DNA from: Anaerolineae bacterium | Lineage (GTDB): Bacteria > Chloroflexota > Anaerolineae > Aggregatilineales > JAFGMM01 | Assembly (NCBI GenBank): GCA_027494055.1 | Contig: JAOSJO010000001.1 | Span: 558,001 to 622,000 of the forward strand | DNA length: 64,000 bases | Direction: 5' to 3' | Shown here: positions 8,750 through 16,765 of the stretch, one piece after another | How the letters are laid out: each line of letters begins with the position of its first letter | How positions within the stretch are numbered: position 1 is the first letter of the stretch | The notes under the pieces: generated by a model | The model's input: only the letters and a program-made list of their open reading frames with translations | Database searches by the model: none | What the model was told of the DNA's origin: nothing | Translations under genes and position numbers: made by a program

Positions 8750-10310
8750 TGCCGCCGATAAGCTCCCGGTAGGCGGGCAGGTCGCGGAGCGGGGCGAAAT
8801 CCGGCTCGGCGGCGACGCGCCGCAGCCACAGGGAGGCCCCTTCGAGCTTGCTGATCGCCTCCAGGGCGGAGACCGCGCGCGCGGTCTCGCCGGTCTTGAG
8901 CGAGGCGCGGGCCAGGCCGTACTGGATCTCGGCGTTGTCCGGTTCCATGACGGCGGCCTCTTCGTAGGCCTCCAGCGCGCCGGCGAAGTCGAGCGCCTCG
9001 GCGGCCTGGCGCGCGACTGCCGCCGACTCGGCGGCCCCCTGATGCAGCAGCCGCTCGACGCGACGCTTGCGCACGTAGCGCGTCTGCGGCGCAAGCACGG
9101 CCAGGTAGCGGCGCGCCGGCGCGAAGACATCGCGCATCACCGCCTGCACCTCCTCCGCCGTGATCGCGCGCACGCGCGCGATTTCGTCCTGAAGGGTGCC
9201 TGCGCGGTCGGGGTGGAGCAGCGCCCGCGTGCCCACCCACGCCGAGAGTGCCGCCGGGTTATCCTGGGTGAACTCCATGCGGCAGCGGGCGAGCGTGCGC
9301 ACGCGCGCGATGTCGGCCTCGTTGATGCCGTGCTGGATGCACCGGTCGAGCCAGGCGATGATCGCGCCGAGCGCGCGGGTGAGGTTTTCGTCGCTCGTGC
9401 GCGCGTAGATGTCAAACAGGCTGAAGTCGTGGGTGAAGGTCAGCTCCGAGTCAAGGCGAAACAGCCGCGCGCCCATGCCCTGCCAGCCCGATTCAAACAG
9501 CGCGCTGACGAAGCTCAGCGGCAACGCGCCGGCGTCCTCAAAGCGCATCCCCCAGTGGCGCAGCAGCAGCATCGCCTGCGGGCTGCTGGTCGGGCGCAGC
9601 ACCCACCGGGGGCCGGGCGTGAACGTGGCCGCCGGCGTCTCGGTGGGCGGGTTCTCGGTATGCAGGGCGTCGGCTTGCAGCGCGCCGAAGTGCGTTTCAA
9701 TGGCGCGGACCGCCTCCGCCTCATCGAAGCGGCCGGCGACGACCAGCACCATGTTGCTCGGCGCGTAGAACCGCGCGAAGTGCGCGCGCACCGCCGCCTC
9801 GTCGAAAGCCTCGACGCACTCCAGTTCGCCCGGCACGATCATCTGGCGCGGCAGGTCGGGCGACATCAACTCCAGCGCGAGGCTGTGCAGGTTGTCGAGC
9901 GTGAGCTGTTCCAGGTCGCGCAGCACGATCTGGCGGACGCGCTCCAGGGCCTCCGGCGCGAAGCGCGGGCGGCCCATCACGTCGGCGAGCAGGCGCGCCC
10001 CTTCTTCGAGGAAATCGGCGTGCATCCGCAGCCAGAAGACGGCGTGATCCTGGTAGACGACCTGGTCAAGCTCGCCCGCGACGCCTTGCACGGCCTGGTT
10101 GAGCGCCTGTTGCGTCGGGTGCGCCGCGCTGCCCTCGTAGATGCACTGCGCGACAAAGTAAGCGATGCCGCGCTCGTCGTCGGTCTCGTAGCGCGGCCCG
10201 GTTTTGACGAACAGGCTCAGCAAGGCGCTGTGGAGGTACGGCATCGGCACGAAAATCACGTGCAGGCCGTTTTGCAGCGCCAATCGGCGATAACCCTCAG
10301 CCGCCATCAC
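8739..10310 (-). CDS. M16 family peptidase-like protein, non-catalytic subunit with C-terminal TPR-like extension
   Basis: A 523-residue M16 homologue in which the zinc site is lost: where the catalytic partner has HFLEH this protein has YFVAQ (near residue 52). The rest of the fold is recognisable: NGLHVIFVPMPYLHSALLSL at the N-terminus, AVFWLRMHADFLEEGA near 95, and the C-terminal halves. After about residue 435 there is an added TPR-like helical region (AAEALDFAGALEAYEEAAVM, then DNAEIQYGLARASLKTGE). It is encoded first, overlapping the active subunit gene by 11 bp, which fits translational coupling and a 1:1 heterodimer. The TPR part may bind substrate or a partner. Confidence 0.88.
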   Translation of the reverse strand: MMAAEGYRRLALQNGLHVIFVPMPYLHSALLSLFVKTGPRYETDDERGIAYFVAQCIYEGSAAHPTQQALNQAVQGVAGELDQVVYQDHAVFWLRMHADFLEEGARLLADVMGRPRFAPEALERVRQIVLRDLEQLTLDNLHSLALELMSPDLPRQMIVPGELECVEAFDEAAVRAHFARFYAPSNMVLVVAGRFDEAEAVRAIETHFGALQADALHTENPPTETPAATFTPGPRWVLRPTSSPQAMLLLRHWGMRFEDAGALPLSFVSALFESGWQGMGARLFRLDSELTFTHDFSLFDIYARTSDENLTRALGAIIAWLDRCIQHGINEADIARVRTLARCRMEFTQDNPAALSAWVGTRALLHPDRAGTLQDEIARVRAITAEEVQAVMRDVFAPARRYLAVLAPQTRYVRKRRVERLLHQGAAESAAVARQAAEALDFAGALEAYEEAAVMEPDNAEIQYGLARASLKTGETARAVSALEAISKLEGASLWLRRVAAEPDFAPLRDLPAYRELIGGNDE

Positions 10311-10343
10311 CCTCGCCTCAACAATGAACCTCGGATCGGGGGA

Positions 10344-10372
10344 ATTGTATATCTGACATTAAGAAACTGCAA
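10344..10372 (-). promoter_or_regulatory. Sigma-70 promoter of the M16-M16-GT4 operon
   Basis: The minus strand has TTGCAG (10372-10367), a 17-bp spacer and TACAAT (10349-10344), placing the transcription start near 10337, 27 nt before the ATG at 10310. Confidence 0.65.
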
Positions 10373-10397
10373 CACACGTGTGTCCGTTTGCCGGCGT

Positions 10398-10547
10398 GTT
10401 ATTGTTCCCCTTTGGTTCCCGTGACTGAAGTCGCGGGCTAATTCGTGTTCTTCGCCGCTGTATTCTGCGATTAGCCGACGATTCTAGTCTTCAGGTTACG
10501 AAAAATGCACTATAGCGTGATGCCGCGCGGTCAACGCGAATAGATAC
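10398..10547 (+). mobile_element. 150-bp palindromic MITE-like element, copy 1
   Basis: It is flanked by perfect 8-bp direct repeats GCCGGCGT (10390-10397 and 10548-10555), a target-site duplication. The ends are related inverted repeats (ATTGTTCCCCTTTGG at the left; the right end read inward begins GTATCTATTCGCGTTG). The inside holds two hairpins, one with arms CCCGTGACT/AGTCGCGGG and one around GCCGACGATT. There is no ORF. Confidence 0.75.
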
Positions 10548-10604
10548 GCCGGCGTCGCAGGTGTCAGATCAGCGCGTGTGGGGTGCCCCCAGAGGCGGCG
10601 CGTC

Positions 10605-12053
10605 CTACGGGGTTCCGCGCGCGGCGGCCCGCTCGACGATGCGGTCCAGTTCGGCCAGCGTGTCGTCGGGCAGCGGCTCCGGCGCGTGTTCCGCAAGGAA
10701 CTTGCGCACGTGCGCGTTCGCCCGCTCGCGCAGCGTGGCGCCGCCGGCGGCCTCCCAGTTGTCGGGGTGCTGACGGTCGAACAACTGCGGGTACCAGTCC
10801 TCGCGGTAGTGCGCGCTTGTGTGCGGTATCCCGAGGAACTGGCCGTCGGGGCCGATCTCGTCGATCAGGTCCAGCGCCAGCGTCTCGTCGCTGACCTCGA
10901 CGCCCTGAGCAAAGCGCTTGATCCAGCCGATCAGCTCGTTGCAGATCACCGTCTGCTCGTGGGAGGCGGTCCGGCCCGACGCCAGGTACCCCACGTCGTG
11001 GATCAGGTGCGCGCCGCTCAGCGTCTCGGTGAGCAGCGAGAGCGCCGCTTCGGCGGCGGCTTGTTCGTCCGGCAGCTTGGCGTCGCTCGCGCCGCCGAGG
11101 CCGAACATCGGCAGGCCGTAGAAGTGCGCCATCTCCATGAAGTTGACGCGGTTCTCCGGCGCGGCGTAGACGCCCACCAGGGAGCGCATATCGACCATGT
11201 CGTTGGTGCCGCCGCTGATGATGATCGGCGCGCCCTCGCGCTTGAGCTGCGCCAGCACCACACCCACCAGCTCGCCCGCGTTGGCGAGCGCCAGCGCGCC
11301 GGCCAGGGTCACGGGGCCGTTGAGGCCGCGCAGCACCACCGGGACATACGTAAACGGCAGGCCCTTCTCGGCCAGGAACATGAGCTTCTGCAGCGAGTCC
11401 TGGTTGTGGCGCAGCGGCCCGGTGACGTTGATGTAGCACGCGGTGATCGGGTTCTGGCGCAGCGCCGCCTCGCCGCCCACGACCGCCGCCGCCATCTCGA
11501 CCACGTCTACTGTGCCGGGGAAGTCAGGGGTGACGAAGATGCTCGGTTTCGGGCTGTTGGCGAGCATCGTGCGCATCTGGTGCTGCGCCAGCAGGCGTTG
11601 CTCGACATCCCACGCCATGCAGAACGACATGATGAAGTCGATGTGCGGCAGCGCGTCGCAGAGGCGCACGCCGCTTTCCACGTCGGCCAGCGTGGCGGGG
11701 CGCTGCGTGCCCGTGTCGAGGTCGATCACGTTCGGGCAGTCCGAGCCAGGGCCGTAAAAGACGTTGTGCCCCTCCAGCGGCATGACGCGGCGGCCATGCC
11801 GGTCACACAGGGTGATCCGCTTCGGCGCGCGGTCCAGCGCCCACTCCACCAGGTGGGCGGGGACGCGCACCCGGTTCCCGTCGGTCACGGGGACGCCGGC
11901 GCGCTCCAGGAGCGCCAGCGCGTCGGCGTCGAACAGGCGCACGCCGGTTCGCTCCAGAATCTCAAGACTCGCCTGGTGAATGCGCCGCAGTTGGTCGTCG
12001 GCAAGCTTGCGGAAGAACGGCGCTTCGAAGGCCAGTTGGTGTGTCCGTAGCAT
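10605..12053 (-). CDS. Trimethylamine methyltransferase family (MttB/MtgB-like) corrinoid methyltransferase
   Basis: A 482-residue MttB-superfamily protein (COG5598). Members remove a methyl group from a quaternary or tertiary amine and pass it to a corrinoid protein. Family features include the N-terminal LRRIHQASLEILERTGVRLF, the VYAAPENRVNFMEMAHFYGL region near residue 295 and the GLGGASDAKLPDEQAAAEA segment near 320. The frame has no internal TAG, so this is the non-pyrrolysine branch whose characterised members act on glycine betaine, proline betaine, carnitine and similar compounds. No corrinoid protein (MtbC-like) or MtrH-type partner is encoded nearby, so substrate and partner remain open. 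Confidence 0.88.
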   Translation of the reverse strand: MLRTHQLAFEAPFFRKLADDQLRRIHQASLEILERTGVRLFDADALALLERAGVPVTDGNRVRVPAHLVEWALDRAPKRITLCDRHGRRVMPLEGHNVFYGPGSDCPNVIDLDTGTQRPATLADVESGVRLCDALPHIDFIMSFCMAWDVEQRLLAQHQMRTMLANSPKPSIFVTPDFPGTVDVVEMAAAVVGGEAALRQNPITACYINVTGPLRHNQDSLQKLMFLAEKGLPFTYVPVVLRGLNGPVTLAGALALANAGELVGVVLAQLKREGAPIIISGGTNDMVDMRSLVGVYAAPENRVNFMEMAHFYGLPMFGLGGASDAKLPDEQAAAEAALSLLTETLSGAHLIHDVGYLASGRTASHEQTVICNELIGWIKRFAQGVEVSDETLALDLIDEIGPDGQFLGIPHTSAHYREDWYPQLFDRQHPDNWEAAGGATLRERANAHVRKFLAEHAPEPLPDDTLAELDRIVERAAARGTP

Positions 12054-12249
12054 CAGGTTTTACCTCGCTGATGGGCTTTCGGTCGCTGTCGGCTCACCTG
12101 TCGCCCGCGCGCTGTGCCTATAGTATGGACCGGACACGCGGTTAACAGATGTTCGGGGACATGGGTAACGCTCTTTGGGAAAGAGTCGGTACGGATGCGA
12201 ACCGCGCAGGAGCGCGCCGCGCCGGAACCATTGTATCAGCGGACGGAGG

Positions 12250-12352
12250 AACATGAAAGCACGAAAACGCGCCGTCAGGAAAGGGTTGGGCGTGTTTTTC
12301 GCGTCCTTCGTGGCTTCGTGTTTGGACCCCGCGCGGCTTTCCGGACACTATA
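12250..12352 (+). repeat. Dispersed CACGAA-type repeat, copy 1
   Basis: A 105-bp non-coding repeat built of short GAAAGCACGAAA and TTCGTGxCTTCGTG units that are partly self-complementary, ending in CCCCGCGCGGCT. A second copy in the same direction lies at 12415-12522, and a third copy, inverted and interrupted by another element, lies at 51183-51440. Confidence 0.6.
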
Positions 12353-12414
12353 GGTCGATCTTGCGCGTCCATAGCATCGAAAAAATCCCGGATAGGGCAG
12401 CGCGCACCGGGATG

Positions 12415-12522
12415 CGTAACACGAAAGCACGAAATTCACGAAAGGGTGTTGGGCGTATTCTTCGCGTTTTCGCGTCCTTCGTGACTTCGTGTTTCAACCC
12501 CGCGCGGCTCCCCGGCCTCTGT
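12415..12522 (+). repeat. Dispersed CACGAA-type repeat, copy 2
   Basis: A direct repeat of the sequence at 12250-12352: it begins GTAACACGAAAGCACGAAA and ends CAACCCCGCGCGGCTCC. The two copies, 60 bp apart, fill most of the space between the MttB-like gene and the pheS promoter; nothing else coding is visible between 12060 and 12540. Confidence 0.6.
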
Positions 12523-12544
12523 CGTTCCATGTGGCGCACTTTTC

Positions 12545-12572
12545 TTGACAACGGGCGGCTCCTGCGGATAAT
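12545..12572 (+). promoter_or_regulatory. Sigma-70 promoter of pheST
   Basis: A consensus -35 box TTGACA (12545-12550), a 16-bp spacer and a -10 box GATAAT (12567-12572). The start site near 12579 lies just ahead of the T-box leader, which supports both calls. Confidence 0.7.
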
Positions 12573-12610
12573 TACCCATCGTACAACCGAATCAAACGCC
12601 AAGATAAAGG

Positions 12611-12925
12611 CTGTGACGGAGAAAAGTAGGCGGGACTGTCCCCCGCCAGGGAGACCGGAGCCGCAGACTGGAAGCCCGGTCCGGGTGATCCCCGCCGAAG
12701 TTCGCTCCTGAGCCGACGGGTGAACGCCAGCGGTCGCGCCGCGACCGCGATGCAACTAGTCCGTTCCGGAAGCCCACCGTTAGCCGGGCAGTCAATCGCA
12801 GCGCGTCTTTGACGCTGCCGTTGGCAAAGAGTGGGTCGGCGGCTGGCAGCCAGCGCTGACCAAACAGGGTGGTACCACGGGAATGATGCTCCCGTCCCTG
12901 ACCGGGACGGGAGTTTATTTATTGA
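12611..12925 (+). promoter_or_regulatory. T-box riboswitch controlling pheST (UUC specifier)
   Basis: A complete T-box leader that senses uncharged tRNA-Phe. Stem I base: GGAG (12618-12621) pairs with CTCC (12705-12708). The specifier loop has the AGTA motif (12625-12628) opposite the specifier codon TTC (Phe, 12701-12703). The next helix is GGCGGG (12629-12634) with CCCGCC (12691-12696). The hallmark T-box sequence AGGGTGGTACCACGGG is at 12866-12881. It is followed by the terminator hairpin (12889-12913, arms CTCCCGTCCC/GGGACGGGAG) and a T-rich run to 12924. The adjacent gene is pheS, which matches the codon. When tRNA-Phe is uncharged, the antiterminator forms and transcription reads into pheST. 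Confidence 0.93.
12889..12924 (+). terminator. T-box-regulated intrinsic terminator upstream of pheS
   Basis: A ten-base-pair GC-rich stem (CTCCCGTCCC with GGGACGGGAG) and a 5-nt loop are followed by TTTATTTATT. The 5' arm can instead pair with the T-box sequence at 12866-12881 to form the antiterminator. The pheS RBS (GAGAGGGG) follows directly. Confidence 0.85.
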
Positions 12926-12938
12926 GAGGGGATGGCAC

Positions 12939-13963
12939 ATGCTGGACGAACTTGAAGCGCTCAACGAACAGGCCGCCGCCGATCTGGAACAGGCCGCCAG
13001 CGTGGAGGCGCTGCGCACGTGGGAGCTGGCCTACATCGGGCGCAACGGCAAGGTGACGCACTTGCTGCGCCGTGTCGGTGAGCTGCCCAGGAGACGCGCC
13101 CCGCCTTCGGCCGGCGCGCCAACGAGATCAAGCGCGCGCTGGAGGACGCCTATGCCGCACGCGCCGAGGCCGTGCGCGCCGCAGAGCTGGCGCAGGCGCT
13201 GGAGAGCGCGGCAATTGACGTGAGCCTGCCAGGTCGCCCGGTGGTCACGGGCGGGCTGCACCCGGCCACGCAGATGCTGCGGCAGTTCTACAAGATTTGG
13301 GCAGATATGGGCTTCCAGGTCTACCGCAGCCGCGACGTGGAGGACGACGCGCACAACTTCGAGTTGCTCAACTTCCCGCTGCACCACCCCGCGCGCGACA
13401 TGCAGGACACGTTCTTCTCGACCGAGAAAGACATCATCCTGCGCACGCACACCTCGCCGGGGCAGATTCGCGCGATGCGCGAGTACTACCCGGAGCCGAT
13501 CCGCGTGATCCTGCCGGGGATGTGCTACCGCCACGAGCAGATCACCGCGCGCTCGGAGATCCAGTTCCACCAGGTGGAGGGGCTGGCCGTGGGGCGCAAC
13601 ATCCGCATGACGGACCTGAAGGGCACCATTGCGGAGTTCGCGCGCCGGATGTACGGCGCGGATCGCGAAGTCCGCTTCCGCGCCTCGTACTTCCCCTTCA
13701 CCGAGCCGAGCATGGAGGTGGACGTGAGCTGCATCCTCTGTGACGGCAAGGGGTGCCGGCTGTGCAAGTACACCGGCTGGCTGGAGATCGCCGGTTCGGG
13801 GATGGTGCACCCGGTGGTGCTGCGCAACGGCGGCTACGACCCGGCGGTGTACTCCGGCTTCGCGTTCGGCATGGGTCCAGAGCGCGTGACCATGCTCAAG
13901 TACGGCATCGAGGACATCCGCTACTTCTGGAGCAATGACCTGCGCTTCCTGGAGCAGTTCTGA
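12939..13963 (+). CDS. pheS: Phenylalanine-tRNA ligase alpha subunit (frameshifted)
   Basis: The catalytic alpha subunit of the alpha2-beta2 phenylalanyl-tRNA synthetase, about 341 residues. The N-terminal coiled-coil tRNA-binding arm spans residues 1-90. The class II core includes motif 2 (GMCYRHEQITARSEIQFHQ, near 190) and motif 3 (GFAFGMGPERVTMLKYGI, near 302). A four-cysteine zinc-type knuckle (CILCDGKGCRLC, near 265) is present, as in several deep-branching bacterial PheS proteins. The start is the ATG at 12939 behind GAGAGGGG. The frame breaks in a C run at 13086-13088; one extra C gives the expected ELPQETRPAFGRRANEIK. Because the gene is essential and otherwise fully conserved, I read this as a sequencing error. 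Confidence 0.95.
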
Positions 13964-14027
13964 GCGTTGACACACGGCAGGGTGCGGCAAGGAACCTGCC
14001 GCTGCCACAAAGAAAGGCGTTGACATT

Positions 14028-16589
14028 ATGCGCGTACCCGTAAGCTGGCTGAAAGAATATGTGGACATCACCATACCCCCGCTGGAGCTTGCCGAGCGCC
14101 TGACGCTCGCCGGGCTGGAGGTATCAAGGGTTGATCATTATGGCGTGCCCTCACCGGACCCCACCGCCGACCACCTGGTCTGGGACCGCGAGAAGATCAG
14201 GGTCGGCGCCATCGTGGAGGTGAGGCCGCACCCCAACGCCGACCGGCTCACCATCGCGATGGTGGACTACGGCGGCAACGCGCTGGAGCCGTGCGTCAAT
14301 GGCGCGCCAAACCTGCACGCCTACGCCGGCAAAGGCCCTATCGACCCGCCGCTCAAGGCCGTGATCGCCTTCGAGGGGCGCGGAACTCTACGACGGGTAC
14401 GCCGACGACGGCGCGCGGATGGTGTTGAAGGCGCGCAAGCTGCGCGGCATCGAGAACCGGTCGATGGTGTGCTCGGAGAAGGAACTGGGCCTCTCCGACA
14501 GCCACGAGGGCATCATCCTCCTCGACCCCGACGCGCCGGTCGGCGCGCCGCTGCAGGACGTCCTCGGCGACGTGGTGTTCGACATCGACCTGACGCCCAA
14601 CCTGGCGCGCTGCTGGGGCATCGTCGGCGTGGCGCGCGAGGTCGCCGCGCTGACCGGCCAGCAACTCCGCTACCCGCCGACCGCCGTGCACGCCGAAGGG
14701 CCGCCGATTGACGGGCAGGTGTACCTCAGGATCGAGGCGCCGGAACTCAACCCGCGCTTCACGCTCCCACGCTGCTCAAGGCCGTGCAGATCAAACCCTC
14801 GCCCTACTGGTTGCAGCGCCGCCTGCTCATGTGCGGGATGCGCCCGATCAACAACATCGTGGACGTGACCAACTACGTGATGCTGGAGACCGGCCAGCCG
14901 ATCCACGCCTTCGACTACGACATCCTCGTTGCGCGCGCCGGCGGCACGGCCCCGACGATCATCACCCGCACCGCCCGGCCCGGCGAGACCATCACCACGC
15001 TCGACGAGGTGCACCGCGATCTGGACGACTTCACCGAGATGGTGTGCGACACGGCGGGCGTGCTCAGCATCGCGGGCATCATCGGCGGCGCGGAGAGCGA
15101 GATCAGGCCAGACACGACCAACATCCTGCTTGAGGTCGCGAGCTGGAACTTCATCAACCTGCGCAGGACGCTGGCGGCGCAGCGCGAGCGCGGCAAGGAG
15201 ATCAACTCCGAGGCGGGGGCGCGCTTCAGCCGGGGCGTGCACCCCGACCTGGCTCTCCCGACCAACATGCGCGCCATCGAGATGATGCGCCAGCTTGGCG
15301 GCGGGCAGATCGCGCAGGGCGTGATCGACGACTACCCGATGCCGCCGCCGGTCGCGGAGGTGGACCTGCCGCTGGCGATGGTGCAGCGCATCAGCGGCCT
15401 TCCCCTCACGATGGGGGAGGTTGTGGACATCCTGACGCGGCTGGAGTTCGCCTGCACGGTCACGGACGACGGGGCAGCCGTGCACGTCGTGACCCCGCCG
15501 CACCGGCTCGACATCAGCCCGGACGATCCGCTGACGGCGCGCGCCGACCTGGTGGAGGAAATCACGCGCATCTACGGCTACGACCGCATCCCGAACACGC
15601 TCATCGTGGACGAGCTGCCGCCGCAGCGCGCCAACGCCTCGCTGGAGCGCGAGGAGCGCGTGCGCGACGTGCTGGTCGAGGCCGGGCTGTACGAAGTCAT
15701 CACGTACCGGCTCACCACGGTGGAGCGCGAGGCGCTGCTCACGCCGCCCGGCGCGCGCAGCGACTGGCCCGACGCGCCTTACGTGCGGCTGGCGAACCCC
15801 ACCAGCCAGGACAAGGTGGCGATGCGCCATACCCTGCTCGCCGGCTTGCTCGACGTGACCGCCGCCAACCTGCGCTTCCGCGACCGGGTGGCGATCTTCG
15901 AGGCGGGCGCGGTCTTCCTGCCCGTCGCGGGCGAGGCGCTCCCTGACGAGCCGGCGCGTTTGAGCATCGTGATGACCGGCCCGCGCCGCCCGCCCACGTG
16001 GGCCGACCGGGCCGACCCCGGCCCGATGGACTTCTTTGACCTCAAGGGCGTGGTCGAGACGCTGGCGGGCGCGCTCCACCTGCCCGACGTCACGTACACG
16101 CCTGCCGAGCACAGCACCTTCCATCCGGGGCGGGTCGCCTCGTTGAACGTGGCCGGCGCATCGGTGGGCGTGTTCGGCGAGCTGCACCCGCTGGTGCGCG
16201 ACGCCTTCGAACTGCCGGACGGCGCGGCGGTCCTCGCCGCCGAGTTCGACCTGGAAGCGATCAAGGCGCAGATGTCCACCACCTTCAGAGTGCAGCCGCT
16301 CTCGCGCTATCAGGCTGTGTATCAGGACATCGCGGTGGTGGTGGACGCCGACCTGCCCGCCGGCGCGCTGCAGGCGGCGATCATGCGCGCCGGCGCGCCG
16401 CTGCTCATCGAGGCGCGCCTCTTCGACGTGTACACCGGCGCGCAGGTCCCGGCCGGCAAGAAGAGCCTCGCCTACGCGCTGACCTACCAGTCGGACGCGG
16501 AAACGCTCACCGACAGGGCGGTCGCGAAGGTGCAGGAGCGGGTCGTCAAGGCGCTGAGCCGGCAGTTCGGCGCGGAGTTGCGCGCGTAG
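14028..16589 (+). CDS. pheT: Phenylalanine-tRNA ligase beta subunit (frameshifted twice)
   Basis: The beta subunit of phenylalanyl-tRNA synthetase, about 853 residues. It has an N-terminal OB-fold tRNA-binding domain (VGAIVEVRPHPNADRL near residue 60 and CVNGAPNL near 88), the B3/B4 editing domain (RPINNIVDVTNYVML near 275), B5 (about 440-510), a catalytic-like core, and a C-terminal FDX-ACB domain (YQAVYQDIAVVVDADLPA to the end). It lies 64 bp after pheS in the same T-box-controlled operon. Two breaks, in the G run 14375-14378 (one G too many) and the C run 14766-14768 (one C too few), restore a continuous conserved frame when corrected. Confidence 0.95.
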
Positions 16590-16695
16590 CGGTGTACTAC
16601 ACAGGGGCAATGGAACAGGGGCGGCCGGCGGGTCATCCCTGCGCGTAACGGCGGCGTGCGCCACTCCTGAAGTGCATCCCCGCTCCGGCGGTACA

Positions 16696-16724
16696 TTGAC
16701 TGGCGCACGCGCGCCGTTTATACT
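16696..16724 (+). promoter_or_regulatory. Sigma-70 promoter of the M23/SH3 protein gene
   Basis: TTGACT (16696-16701), a 17-bp spacer and TATACT (16719-16724). The start site near 16731 leaves a 35-nt leader with a GAGGAT ribosome-binding site before the ATG at 16766. Confidence 0.65.
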
Positions 16725-16765
16725 CACCCTAACCCGAAAAATGCCGTGCCGTCGAGGATTGTGCC

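Noticed and set aside
10398..10547. Hairpin-rich intergenic repeats as a CRISPR array or small RNA genes
   Set aside because: Copies are dispersed singly, have no spacers or cas genes nearby, and carry target-site duplications.
12939..16589. pheS and pheT as pseudogenes with functional copies elsewhere
   Set aside because: The genes keep all motifs, an intact T-box and a promoter; three one-base changes in homopolymers are better explained as sequence error.
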